Shown piece after piece: positions 24,905 through 33,413 of a stretch of DNA of 64,000 nt. The DNA is taken from assembly GCF_035967765.1 (NCBI RefSeq), contig NZ_JAYWIT010000011.1; one strand, written 5' to 3'. The translations under genes were made by a program, and so were the position numbers. Numbering within the stretch: position 1 is the stretch's first letter; each line of letters starts with the position of its first letter. The notes beneath the pieces are model-generated. The model did no database searches, was not told the DNA's origin, and saw only the letters and a program-made list of their open reading frames with translations. Source of the stretch: Conexibacter stalactiti. Lineage in GTDB: Bacteria; Actinomycetota; Thermoleophilia; Solirubrobacterales; Solirubrobacteraceae.

Positions 24905-27900
24905 GACGCCGCCGCCTCTTCGCGCAGCTCGTCGATCGTCTCCGCCTCGGCCTCGTCGAGCAGCGCCTGCACGCGCAGGCGGCAGCCGCCGCAGCCGGTG
25001 CCAGCCTGGGTGCGGCGGCTGACCTGCTCGACGGTGCGCAGCGCGTTGTTGCGGATCGCCGCCTCGATCGTGGTGCGCGCGACCGCCTGGCAGGAGCAGA
25101 CCAGCTCGTCGCCGGCCGCCGTCTGCGCGGCGTCGGCGTCGGAGCCGAAGACGTCGTCGGGGACCGGGGCGCCGCTGACGGCCAGCTCGCGCAGCCGCGG
25201 CGCGTCGCCCATGTCGCCCAGCAGCGTCGCGCCGGCGAGGCGGCCGTCGCGCACGATCAGGCGCTTGTAGCGGCCGCGGCGAGTGTCCATCTCCAGCAGC
25301 TCCTCGTCGCCCGGCTGCAGCGCCGGGTCGCCGGCGCAGAAGAGGTCGACGCCGGAGACCTTCAGCGTCGTCGCGGTCAGCGCGCCGTGGAAGGCGCCCG
25401 GCCGGCCCGCGATCGTCGCGCCGGCCGCTCTCGCCATCGCGCGCAGCGGCGGCCACAGGCCGTGGACGACGCCGCGGTGCTCGGCGCACTCGCCGACCGC
25501 CCACACGTTCGGCGCGCTCGCGCGCAGCGAGTCGTCGACGACGATCCCGCGCCGCACCTCCAGCCCGGCGCCTCTCGCCAGCGCCGTCTCCGGCCGGATG
25601 CCGGTCGCGACGACGACGAGGTCGGTCGGCAGTTCCGTGCCGTCGCCAAGGTGGACGGCGCCGTCGCCGACCTTCGTCGTCGTCGCGTCGACGACGACGT
25701 CGAGGTCGGCGAGCGAGCGCGCCAGCAGGCGCGCGCCGACCTCGTCGAGCTGCGTCTCCATCAGCCGATCGGCGCGGTGCACGAGCGTCACGTGCAGGCC
25801 GCGGCCGCGCAGCGCGCGCGCCGCCTCGATCCCGAGCAGGCCGCCGCCGATCACGACGGCGCGCCTCGCGGTCTCCGCCTCGCGCAGGATCGCGCGCACG
25901 TCGTGAAGCGTGCGGAAGGGATGGACGCCGGGACCGTCGAGGCCCGGTATCGGCGGCAGCGCCGGCAGCGAGCCGGTCGCCAGCACGACTCTGCCGAAGC
26001 CGAGCCGCTGCGGCAGGTCGTCGTCGCCGGAGCCGGCCGCGCTGCCGTCGCCCGTGCGCGCCAGCATCGCGATCCCGGCCTCCAGGTCGAGGGCGGTCAC
26101 CTCGACGCCGGCCAGCAGCCGCACGCCGCGCTCGGCGAACCACTGCGACGGCTTCAGCGCCAGCCGTCCCTCGGCGACCTTGCCGGCGAGCAGGTGCGAC
26201 AGCGCGACGCGGTCGTACGGCGGGTCGGGCTCGCGGCCGACCATCGTCACGCGCAGCGACGGGTCGTGCGCGAGCGCCGCCTCGACCGTTGCCGTCGCCG
26301 CCATCCCGGTGCCGATCACGAGCAGGTCGGACCGAACCTGAGCGCTCTGCGCGAGCGGTTCGGCGTGCTCGATCCGCGCCGAGCGCGCCGCGCGGGCGGC
26401 GCGGGCGGCGTTCGCCTCGGCGGCCTGGTCGGCCGCTTCGACGATCACCGCCGTCGCCTTCAGCTCGGGCTGCTTCGAGGTCGGGTCGAGCGCGGGGGAG
26501 GTGACGCCGTTGAGCGGCAGGTGACCGGCTTCGAGGTGCAGGCCGCCCCAGTGGAACGGTGCGAAGGCGACGCCGGGCGCGACGCGGTCGCTGACGCGCA
26601 CGCGCAGGTGGGTGGTGCCGCGGCGCGAGCGCACGCGCGCGAGCTGACCGTCGGCGAGGCCGGCCGCGTGGGCGTCGTCGGCGTGCAGCTCGACGAACGG
26701 CTCGGGCTCCTCCGCCAGCAGCGCCGGCGACTTGCCGGTGCGCGTCATCGTGTGCCACTGGCCGGCGACGCGGCCGGTCGTCAGCACGAGCGGAAACTCC
26801 TCCGACGGTGCGTCGACGGGCTCGGCGTGCGGCGTCGCGACGAGGCGCGCGCGGCCGTCCGGGGTCGAGAAGCGGCGGCTGGAATACAACCGCGGGGTGC
26901 CGGGATGGTCGTCGCCGCTGCGCCGCCGCGGCACCGGCCACTGCAGCGGCCCCTCGCGCAGCAGCCGCTCGTGCGAGAGCGCGCTGACGTCGCAGAGGCG
27001 GCCGGCCGTCAGCGCCGCGTACTCGTCGTAGACGGCGGCGGCGTCCTCCCACGCGAACGCCTCCGCGTGGCCGAGCGCGCGGCCGACGCGGGCGAAGATC
27101 TCCCAGTCGGGCAGCGCCTCGCCGGGCGGGTCGAGCGCGCGCTGCACGAGCGAGACGCGCCGCTCCGAGTTCGTCATCGTGCCGTCCTTCTCCGGCCAGC
27201 CGGCGGCCGGCAGCAGCACGTGCGCGAGCGCGCCGGTCTCGGTCGGGTGGAAGGCGTCCTGCACGATCACCAGCTCGCACATCTTCAGCGCGGCGGCGAA
27301 GCGCTCGGCGTCGGGCTGCGAGACGACGGGGTTGGTCGCGACGATCCAGACCGCCTTCACCCTGCCGCTCTCGATCGCCTCGCACAGCTCGGTCGCGGCG
27401 ACGCCCGGCTGCGGCGAGATCCCCGGCGCGCGCGCCGGCAGGTTCCAGGCGCGACGCATCTCCAGGCGGTGCTCGGAGGAGGCGACCGAGCGGTAGCCGG
27501 GGAGGAGATGCGCGAGCCCGCCGGTCTCGCGGCCGCCCATCGCGTTCGGCTGGCCGGTCAGTGACAGCGGCCCGGTGCCGGCGCGGCCGATGTTGCCGGT
27601 CGCGAGGCAGAGGTTGATCAAGGCTTGGTTCTTCAGCGTCCCGACCGCGGACTGATTGGCGCCCATCGACCACAGCGCCATCGCGCGCTGGGCGGCGCCG
27701 AAGCGGTGCGCGACCTCCTCGATCTGCTCCGCCGTGATCCCGCACGCCTCCGCGGCGCGCTCCGGCGTCCACTCGCGCGCGACCGCCAGCGCCTGCTCGA
27801 TCCCGCTCGTGTGGCGCTCGACGAAGGTCGCGTCGAGCAGGCCGTCGCGCTCGATCACGTGCAGCAGGGCGTTGAGCAGCGGCAGGTCGCTGCCGGGGCG

Positions 27901-28554
27901 GACCTGGAGGTGGACGTCGGCGGCCTCGGCGGTCGGCGTGCGGCGCGGGTCGACGACGATCACCGCGGCGCCCTCGCGCTGGCGCGCGCGCACCTTGCCC
28001 CAGACGATCGGGTGGCAGGCGGCGGCGTTGGAGCCGAGCACGAGCATGCAGTCGGCCTGCGCGAGGTCGCCGTAGCCGGGCGGCGGGCCGTCGGAGCCGA
28101 GCGAGCCGCGGTAGCCGGCGACCGCGGAGGACATGCAGAGGCGCGAGTTGGAGTCGAGGTTGTTGGTGCCGAGGAAGCCCTTCACGAGCTTGACGGCGGC
28201 GTAGTAGTCCTCGGTCAGCAGCTGGCCGGAGATGTAGACCGAGACCGCGTCGGCGCCGTGGTCGCGCTGGATCTCGCTGATCCGCGCGGCGACGTGGTCG
28301 ATCCCCGCGTCCCAGCCGACCTGCTCCCAGCGGTGGTCGGCGGAGGGTCGCTGGAGCACGTGCGTGGCACGGTCGGCGGCGGCGACCGAGTCGGGCAGCC
28401 GCAGCGGCTTCTGGCAGGTCGAGCCGTGGTTGACCGGGTGCAGTCTGTCGCCCTCGACCGCCGTCAGGCGGCCGTTCTCGACGCGCGCGACGAGACCGCA
28501 GCCGGTCCCGCAGTAGGGGCAGGTCGTGCGGATTTCGCGAGTGGCTTCACTCAT
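24901..28554 (-). CDS. Assimilatory nitrate reductase, fused catalytic, flavoprotein and BFD domains
   Basis: 1217 residues. Residues 1-~720 are a NasA/NarB-type molybdoenzyme: [4Fe-4S] cysteines C12, C15, C19 and C47 (CPYCGTGC, STCQK), Mo-ligand Cys140 in NSRLCMSSAV, and a molydop-binding domain near TTGRVAGQWHTMTRTGKS. After an alanine/arginine-rich linker (~725-745) comes a pyridine nucleotide-disulfide oxidoreductase domain (VIGTGMAATATVEAAL, VVIGGGLLGIEAARAL, VWAVGECAEHRG). The end is a BFD-type [2Fe-2S] domain (LVCSCQAVARTTIEAAI, TQAGTGCGGCR). This fuses what are two subunits (NasC and NasB) elsewhere. It reduces nitrate to nitrite with NAD(P)H. It is last in the operon, overlapping nirD by 8 bp. 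Confidence 0.93.
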   Translation of the reverse strand: MSEATREIRTTCPYCGTGCGLVARVENGRLTAVEGDRLHPVNHGSTCQKPLRLPDSVAAADRATHVLQRPSADHRWEQVGWDAGIDHVAARISEIQRDHGADAVSVYISGQLLTEDYYAAVKLVKGFLGTNNLDSNSRLCMSSAVAGYRGSLGSDGPPPGYGDLAQADCMLVLGSNAAACHPIVWGKVRARQREGAAVIVVDPRRTPTAEAADVHLQVRPGSDLPLLNALLHVIERDGLLDATFVERHTSGIEQALAVAREWTPERAAEACGITAEQIEEVAHRFGAAQRAMALWSMGANQSAVGTLKNQALINLCLATGNIGRAGTGPLSLTGQPNAMGGRETGGLAHLLPGYRSVASSEHRLEMRRAWNLPARAPGISPQPGVAATELCEAIESGRVKAVWIVATNPVVSQPDAERFAAALKMCELVIVQDAFHPTETGALAHVLLPAAGWPEKDGTMTNSERRVSLVQRALDPPGEALPDWEIFARVGRALGHAEAFAWEDAAAVYDEYAALTAGRLCDVSALSHERLLREGPLQWPVPRRRSGDDHPGTPRLYSSRRFSTPDGRARLVATPHAEPVDAPSEEFPLVLTTGRVAGQWHTMTRTGKSPALLAEEPEPFVELHADDAHAAGLADGQLARVRSRRGTTHLRVRVSDRVAPGVAFAPFHWGGLHLEAGHLPLNGVTSPALDPTSKQPELKATAVIVEAADQAAEANAARAARAARSARIEHAEPLAQSAQVRSDLLVIGTGMAATATVEAALAHDPSLRVTMVGREPDPPYDRVALSHLLAGKVAEGRLALKPSQWFAERGVRLLAGVEVTALDLEAGIAMLARTGDGSAAGSGDDDLPQRLGFGRVVLATGSLPALPPIPGLDGPGVHPFRTLHDVRAILREAETARRAVVIGGGLLGIEAARALRGRGLHVTLVHRADRLMETQLDEVGARLLARSLADLDVVVDATTTKVGDGAVHLGDGTELPTDLVVVATGIRPETALARGAGLEVRRGIVVDDSLRASAPNVWAVGECAEHRGVVHGLWPPLRAMARAAGATIAGRPGAFHGALTATTLKVSGVDLFCAGDPALQPGDEELLEMDTRRGRYKRLIVRDGRLAGATLLGDMGDAPRLRELAVSGAPVPDDVFGSDADAAQTAAGDELVCSCQAVARTTIEAAIRNNALRTVEQVSRRTQAGTGCGGCRLRVQALLDEAEAETIDELREEAAAS

Positions 28555-28891
28555 CCGGCAGGCCCAGCATCAGCTCGCCGTCGTGCACGATCACCGGGTA
28601 GACGCGCAGCGACGGGTCGTCCGGGCCGCCGCCGATCCGCTCGCCGGTGCCGAGGCTGAAGCGCCAGCCGTGCAGCGGGCAGGTGACGCAGTCGTCGGCG
28701 ACGAGGCCGTCCTGCAGCGGACCCTGCTTGTGCGGGCACGAGCCGTCGACGGCGTGGAAGCCGGCGTCGGTGTGGAAGACGGCGATCCGCTGCCCCTCGA
28801 CGGTCACCCGCCGGCCCTCCCACAGCGGCACGTCGGCGGCCGCTCCGACGGCGATCCAGGTGACGGTCTCGGTGTCGGCGAAGGCGGTCAT
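28547..28891 (-). CDS. nirD: Nitrite reductase small subunit NirD
   Basis: 114 residues, a Rieske-fold protein with the intact [2Fe-2S] ligand pattern SCPHKQGPL and TCPLHGWRFSLGTG. NirD is the small subunit of cytoplasmic NADH-dependent nitrite reductase. ATG 28891 overlaps the nirB stop (ATGA), so the pair is co-translated. The frame is open far upstream through antisense of nirB, but only this ATG gives the family length. Confidence 0.95.
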   Translation of the reverse strand: MTAFADTETVTWIAVGAAADVPLWEGRRVTVEGQRIAVFHTDAGFHAVDGSCPHKQGPLQDGLVADDCVTCPLHGWRFSLGTGERIGGGPDDPSLRVYPVIVHDGELMLGLPDE

Positions 28892-31317
28892 CGGACGGGC
28901 TCCGGGGTCGTTGCGGGCGGGATCACGGTGAACGGCTCCGGCTCGGTGTCGAGCTCGGCGAACTGCTTCGGGTTGACGGGGGCGTGGCGCTCCAGCCACG
29001 GGTCGGGATCGCAGGCGGCCTTCGCGATCGCGAAGCGCTCGCGCAGCCGCTCCGGCTCGCCGCTGTCCTCGTCGAGCACCGCCGCCTGGATCGTCTCCAG
29101 CCCGACCCGCTCGACGAAGCGGTGCGTGCGCTCGAGGTGCTCGCCGTGCTCGCGGTAGTACTGCAGGAAGGTCAGCGAGACGGCGATCGCGTCCTCTCTG
29201 GTGGCGACCGTCGCGAGCAGGTCGCCTCTGCGGATCGTCGAGCCGGCGGCGCCGCCGACGTAGATCTCCCAGCCGCCCTCGATCCCGACGACGCCGATGT
29301 CCTTCACGTACGACTCGGCGCAGTTGCGCGGGCAGCCGCTGACGGCCGCCTTCACCTTGTGCGGCGTGTAGAGCCCCTCCATCCGCCGCTCCAGCTCGAT
29401 CCCGGTCGCGATCGCGTCGCCGAGGCCGAAGCGGCAGAAGTCGGTCCCGACGCACGTCTTGACGGTGCGGACCGACTTCGCGTAGGCATGGCCGGAGGGC
29501 ATCCCCAGCTCCTCCCAGATGCGCGGGAGCGCCTCCTTTCTGATCCCCAGCAGGTCGATCCGCTGACCGCCCGTGATCTTCACCATCGGCACCTCGTGGC
29601 GCTCGGCGACGTCGGCGATGCGGCGCAGCTCCTGCGGCGTCGTGACGCCGCCGCGGATCCGCGGGATGACCGAGAAGGTGCCGTCCTTCTGGATGTTCGC
29701 GTGGACGCGGTCGTTGATGAATCTGGCGTGGCGCTCCTCGCGATGGCGCGAGGCGGCGACCTCGGAGACGACGTAGGCGAGCCCCGGCTTGCAGGCGCCG
29801 CAGTCGCGCCCGGCGCCGCACGCTGCCGTCAGCTCGGAGACCGACGACAGCTCGCCCTCGCGCACCGCGGCGACGAGCTGCTCGCGCGTCTGCTTCGCGC
29901 ACGGGCAGAGGTAGGCCGGCTCCTCGTCGGCGCCGCCGGTCGCGAGCGCGACGAGGTCGAGCACGAGCTCCTTGCAGGAGCCGCAGCCGGTGCCGGCGCG
30001 CGTGCGCGCCATCACCTCGCGGCTGCTGGCGCAGCCGTCGACGCGGACGGCGTCGAGGATCTCGCCCTTGCAGACGCCGTTGCAGTTGCAGACCTGCGCG
30101 TCGTCGGGCAGGTCCTCGGCGGTCGCCGCGCTCGCCTCGACCAGGAGCGCGAGCGCGTCCTCGACCTCCTTGCCGCGCTTGACGACGTCGGTCAGCAGCT
30201 CGTGGCCGCGCGTGTCGCCGACCAGCACGGCGCCGATCGCGCGGCCGTCAGCGTCGACGATGACCTTGCGGTAGCTGTCGCCGTCGGCGTTGATCACCTC
30301 GCGCGGGCCGGTCGCGGCGCCCGCGGTGACGAGGTCGATCCCCATCACCTTCAGCTTCGCGGTCGGGACCGAGCCCTCGTAGGCGGGGCCGGTGAGGCCG
30401 AGCAGCGTGTCGGCGGCGACCGCGGCCTGCTCGTGGATCGGCGCGACGATGCCGTGGACGATCCCGCGGTGCTCGGCGCACTCGCCGACGGAGACGACGC
30501 GCGGATGGCTCGTGCGCAGACGGTCGTCGACGACGACGCCGCGGTTGACGTCGAGCCCGGCCGCTCTGGCGAGGTCGGTGCGGGAGCGGATCCCGATCGA
30601 GACGACGACCAGGTCGGCCGGCAGTTCCGCGCCGCTCGCAAAGCGCATGCCGGCGACCCGGCCGTCGTCACCTGGCAGCAGCTCCGCGGTCGCGTGCTCG
30701 AGCAGCACCTCGACGCCGAGCGCTTGGATCGCGGGCAGCAGCAGGGCGCCGGCGGCGGCGTCGAGCTGGCGCTCCATCAAGCGGTCGACGAGGTGGACGA
30801 CCGTCACCTCGACGCCGCGCTGGACCAGTCCGTAGGCGGCCTCCAGGCCGAGCAGGCCGCCGCCGATCACGGCCGCGCGCTTGACGCCCGCGGCCGCGGC
30901 GCTCGTGATCGCCTCGCAGTCGGCGGGGTCGCGGAAGGCGTGCACGCCGGGCAGGTCGAGGCCCGGCAGCGGCGGCATCAGCGCGTCGCTGCCGGTCGTG
31001 ACCGCGGCCTGCTCGAAGCTGAGGACGCGGCCGTCGTCGAGCGTGGCGGTGCCTCGGTCCGGGTCGAGCGCGGTGACCGTTCTGCCGAGCAGCAGCTCGA
31101 CCTGGCGGTCCTCGTACCAGGCGTCGGGCCGCAGCTGCAGCTCACTCGCGTCGGCCTCGCCGGCGAGCAGGTGGGAAAGGCGGACGCGGTCGTAGGGGGC
31201 GGCCTGCTCGCCGCAGACCATCGTCAGCGGGACCTGCGCGTCGCGACGACGCAGCTCCTCGACGACCGCCTGGCCGGCGATCCCGCCGCCGATCACGAGG
31301 ATGCCGGTGGAGCTCAT
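28888..31317 (-). CDS. nirB: Nitrite reductase (NAD(P)H) large subunit NirB
   Basis: 809 residues. FAD/NAD domains occupy residues 1-~380 (ILVIGGGIAGQAVVEEL, VIGGGLLGLEAAYGL, VSVGECAEHRG). Two BFD-like [2Fe-2S] segments follow (VCNCNGVCKGEIL...GTGCGSCK and LCPCAKQTREQ...DCGACKPG). The C-terminal sulfite/nitrite reductase half carries the siroheme-[4Fe-4S] ligands CVGTDFCRFGLGD and SGCPRNCAES. It reduces nitrite to ammonium using six electrons from NAD(P)H. The ATG overlaps the transporter stop. Its second half resembles the flavoprotein part of the fused nitrate reductase downstream. Confidence 0.96.
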   Translation of the reverse strand: MSSTGILVIGGGIAGQAVVEELRRRDAQVPLTMVCGEQAAPYDRVRLSHLLAGEADASELQLRPDAWYEDRQVELLLGRTVTALDPDRGTATLDDGRVLSFEQAAVTTGSDALMPPLPGLDLPGVHAFRDPADCEAITSAAAAGVKRAAVIGGGLLGLEAAYGLVQRGVEVTVVHLVDRLMERQLDAAAGALLLPAIQALGVEVLLEHATAELLPGDDGRVAGMRFASGAELPADLVVVSIGIRSRTDLARAAGLDVNRGVVVDDRLRTSHPRVVSVGECAEHRGIVHGIVAPIHEQAAVAADTLLGLTGPAYEGSVPTAKLKVMGIDLVTAGAATGPREVINADGDSYRKVIVDADGRAIGAVLVGDTRGHELLTDVVKRGKEVEDALALLVEASAATAEDLPDDAQVCNCNGVCKGEILDAVRVDGCASSREVMARTRAGTGCGSCKELVLDLVALATGGADEEPAYLCPCAKQTREQLVAAVREGELSSVSELTAACGAGRDCGACKPGLAYVVSEVAASRHREERHARFINDRVHANIQKDGTFSVIPRIRGGVTTPQELRRIADVAERHEVPMVKITGGQRIDLLGIRKEALPRIWEELGMPSGHAYAKSVRTVKTCVGTDFCRFGLGDAIATGIELERRMEGLYTPHKVKAAVSGCPRNCAESYVKDIGVVGIEGGWEIYVGGAAGSTIRRGDLLATVATREDAIAVSLTFLQYYREHGEHLERTHRFVERVGLETIQAAVLDEDSGEPERLRERFAIAKAACDPDPWLERHAPVNPKQFAELDTEPEPFTVIPPATTPEPVR

Positions 31318-32552
31318 GCCGCCACCTCGACGGGGTTGGCGTGGGCGGGCGTGGCGTTGCCCGCGGCGCCGGCGTTGGCGCGCACCTGCATCGCGCCGCG
31401 GATGATCCGCACGAGCAGCAGGGAGGAGGCCGCGATCAGCGCCAGCAGCGCGAGGCCGACGCCGTAGGAGCCGGCCGTCTGCTTGATCAGCCCGAGCGCG
31501 AACGGGAGGCAGAAGCCGCCGAGGCCGCCGGCCGCGCCGACGATCCCCGTCATCGCGCCGATCCGCTCCGGGAAGCGCAGGCCGACGAGCTGGAAGACGG
31601 CGCCGTTGCCGACCCCGAGCGCGCCCATCGCGATCACGAAGGCGACCGCGGTCGCGCCGATCGGCGGCAGGCCGGAGACGAACAGCAGCAGCGCGCCGGC
31701 GATCCCGAGCACGCCGGAGAGGACGGTCGTGCCGCCGAGGCGGTCGCCGAGGTGGCCGCCGATCGGCCGCAGCAGCGAGCCGAGCGCGCCGCCGCAGGCG
31801 GCGATCGTCGCGGCCTCGACCTTCGTCAGGCCGTACTCGTCGTGCAGCAGGATCGGCAGGAAGCTGGTGAGGCCGACGAAGCCGCCGAACGTGATCGCGT
31901 AGAGGCCGGCCATGCGGCGGGCGTCGGGCTCCTTCAGCATCCGCGCCATGCCGCGGGCGCTGAGCGGCGTCGCGGTGCGCGGCGGCTCCTTCGCCAGCAG
32001 GATGAAGGCGGTGAAGGCGAGCGCGACCGGTATCAGCGCCATGCCGAGGACGGCGTGCCAGCCGTAGTGCTCGGCGAGGCGGGGCGCGGCGAGCGTGGCG
32101 ATCACGGTGCCGGAGTTGCCGGCGCCGGCGATCCCCATCGCGAGGCCCTGGAGGCGCGGCGGGTACCAGCGGCTGGCGAGCGGGAGCGCGATCGCGAACG
32201 AGGCGCCGGCGACGCCGAGCAGCAGGCCGACGGCGAGCACCTGCGGCAGCGTCCCGGCCCCCAGCCAGCCCCACAGCAGCGGCGCGACGACGATCGCCAT
32301 CGAGACCGTGCCGACCTTCTTCGGGCCGATGCGGTCGCCGAGCAGGCCGAGCACGAGCCGGAAGAACGCCGCCGACAGCAGCGGGATCGCGACGACGACG
32401 CCCTTCTCGAACGGTGAGAGGGCGAGGTCCTCGGCGATGTAGGCGCCGAGCGCGCCGAGCAGCACCCAGCACATGAAGCTGACGTCGAAGTGGATGAGGG
32501 CGGCGCCCAGCGAGGGGGCGTGACCGCTGCGGCGCAGGTCGTCGATTCGCAT
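31314..32552 (-). CDS. Nitrate/nitrite MFS transporter (NarK/NasA type)
   Basis: 412 residues with twelve predicted helices. Nitrate-nitrite porter motifs include GDRIGPKKVGTVSM in loop 2-3, GVAGASFAIALPLASRWYPPRLQGLAMGIAGAGNSGTV split across helices 4-5, and GNGAVFQLVGLRFPERIGAMTGIVGAAGGLGGF in the second half. It is the first gene of the nitrate operon, so it probably imports nitrate (or exchanges nitrite) for the assimilatory enzymes that follow. The promoter should lie in 32553-32746. Confidence 0.93.
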   Translation of the reverse strand: MRIDDLRRSGHAPSLGAALIHFDVSFMCWVLLGALGAYIAEDLALSPFEKGVVVAIPLLSAAFFRLVLGLLGDRIGPKKVGTVSMAIVVAPLLWGWLGAGTLPQVLAVGLLLGVAGASFAIALPLASRWYPPRLQGLAMGIAGAGNSGTVIATLAAPRLAEHYGWHAVLGMALIPVALAFTAFILLAKEPPRTATPLSARGMARMLKEPDARRMAGLYAITFGGFVGLTSFLPILLHDEYGLTKVEAATIAACGGALGSLLRPIGGHLGDRLGGTTVLSGVLGIAGALLLFVSGLPPIGATAVAFVIAMGALGVGNGAVFQLVGLRFPERIGAMTGIVGAAGGLGGFCLPFALGLIKQTAGSYGVGLALLALIAASSLLLVRIIRGAMQVRANAGAAGNATPAHANPVEVAA

Positions 32553-32746
32553 TCGGTGGCTCCCGATTCAGGGTGTGACCACAAGCTACGAGCGCTTCGG
32601 AGAACCGTCGCCCTCCCTCTGGCCAACATCCTTTCGCCGCCCCTCCTCCACACGGTCAAATATGAACCGATCGGGCAAAGTGCCGATTCCGATTGGGGTT
32701 CTCAGCGGTTGCCTTCACGCCTCCGGATCGTTACCGTTCGGTTCAG
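32553..32746. promoter_or_regulatory. Divergent promoter region of nitrate operon and TetR gene
   Basis: A 194-bp gap, the longest non-coding stretch in the window. GGGAGCC on the minus strand precedes the transporter start by about 5 nt. Toward the TetR gene there is TACCGT at 32732-32737, 9 nt before ATG 32747, and a small palindrome ACCG-TT-CGGT at 32733-32742. I could not identify a convincing GlnR or NtcA-type box. Confidence 0.4.
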
Positions 32747-33361
32747 ATGAGACGCGTCGAGATCGACACGCGCCGCCTCGTGGAGGTCTTCTCGCCCGAC
32801 GGCCTGCACGGCGTGGGGATGGTCGAGATCGCCCGTGCCACGGGCGTCGCGAAGCCGACGCTCTACCGCAACCACCCCTCCAAGGACGCGCTCTTCCTCG
32901 CCGCCGTCGAGGCCGAGGTCGAGCGGCTGCTGGAGCGGCTCTACGAGACGTGGTCCGACGCGCTCGCGCGCGCGGGCGGGAGCGCGGCGCACGTCGGCGC
33001 GGGCGCGGGCGCCTCGCGCGACCCGCTCGCCGACGCGATCGCCGCGCTCGCGCGCGAGCTGCTCGCCTACGGCGACGAGCAGCCGGCCGGCTTCCGGCTG
33101 CTGTTCACGACCGCCGCCCACGCCGGCTCGACCGTCGCCGACGACGTCGCCGGCACGCTCGACCGCATCGTCGACCGCCTCACCGAGCTGCTCGCCCGCC
33201 ACCCCGCCTGGCACGCCGACCCCGCCGACGCCGAGCTGATCGCCGGCCTCCTGCCCGCGGCCGCCGCCACCGCCCTGCGGCGCGGCGAGGAGCCGTGGGA
33301 TCGCGACGCCACCGCGACCCGCATCGGGGCTCTGCTGCGGCCGCCGGTGTTCGGGGCGTGA
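32747..33361 (+). CDS. TetR/AcrR-family transcriptional regulator
   Basis: 204 residues from ATG 32747. The HTH (residues ~5-50) reads RRLVEVFSPDGLHGVGMVEIARATGVAKPTLYRNHPSKDALFLA. The ligand domain contains a glycine/alanine-rich insert (GGSAAHVGAGAGAS) and LAYGDEQPAGFRLLFTTAAH. It is divergent from the nitrate operon; whether it controls that operon is unknown, because TetR proteins are not the usual nitrate regulators. It ends 1 bp before a long hairpin shared with the convergent lipoprotein gene. Confidence 0.88.
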   Translation: MRRVEIDTRRLVEVFSPDGLHGVGMVEIARATGVAKPTLYRNHPSKDALFLAAVEAEVERLLERLYETWSDALARAGGSAAHVGAGAGASRDPLADAIAALARELLAYGDEQPAGFRLLFTTAAHAGSTVADDVAGTLDRIVDRLTELLARHPAWHADPADAELIAGLLPAAAATALRRGEEPWDRDATATRIGALLRPPVFGA

Positions 33362-33362
33362 T

Positions 33363-33411
33363 GAACAGCGCAGGTTTGTGGTCGCTGGACGACCACAAAC
33401 CTGCGCTGTTC
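33363..33411. terminator. Long perfect hairpin between convergent genes (bidirectional terminator)
   Basis: Two perfect 22-bp inverted arms, 33363-33384 and 33390-33411, surround a 5-nt loop CTGGA. The arms begin GAACAGCGCAGG and end at the loop with TGTGGTCG. The element fills the space between the TetR stop (33361) and the stop of the convergent lipoprotein gene (33416). There is no T-tract. It shares its core and design with the hairpin at 35100-35148. Confidence 0.8.
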
Positions 33412-33413
33412 CG

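Noticed and set aside
22610..27772. A 1720-codon open frame on the minus strand over the desaturase and nitrate reductase genes
   Set aside because: Shadow frame in GC-rich DNA; the translation is low-complexity Arg/Ala-rich and overlaps genes with clear domain motifs in other frames.
28547..29902. Long frame extending nirD upstream by about 340 codons
   Set aside because: The extra part is antisense-like low-complexity sequence over nirB; NirD proteins are about 110 residues, matching ATG 28891.
32553..32746. GlnR-type operator in the nitrate operon promoter
   Set aside because: I found no pair of AC-n9-AC half sites with the known spacing; GTCAC-like pieces alone are not enough.
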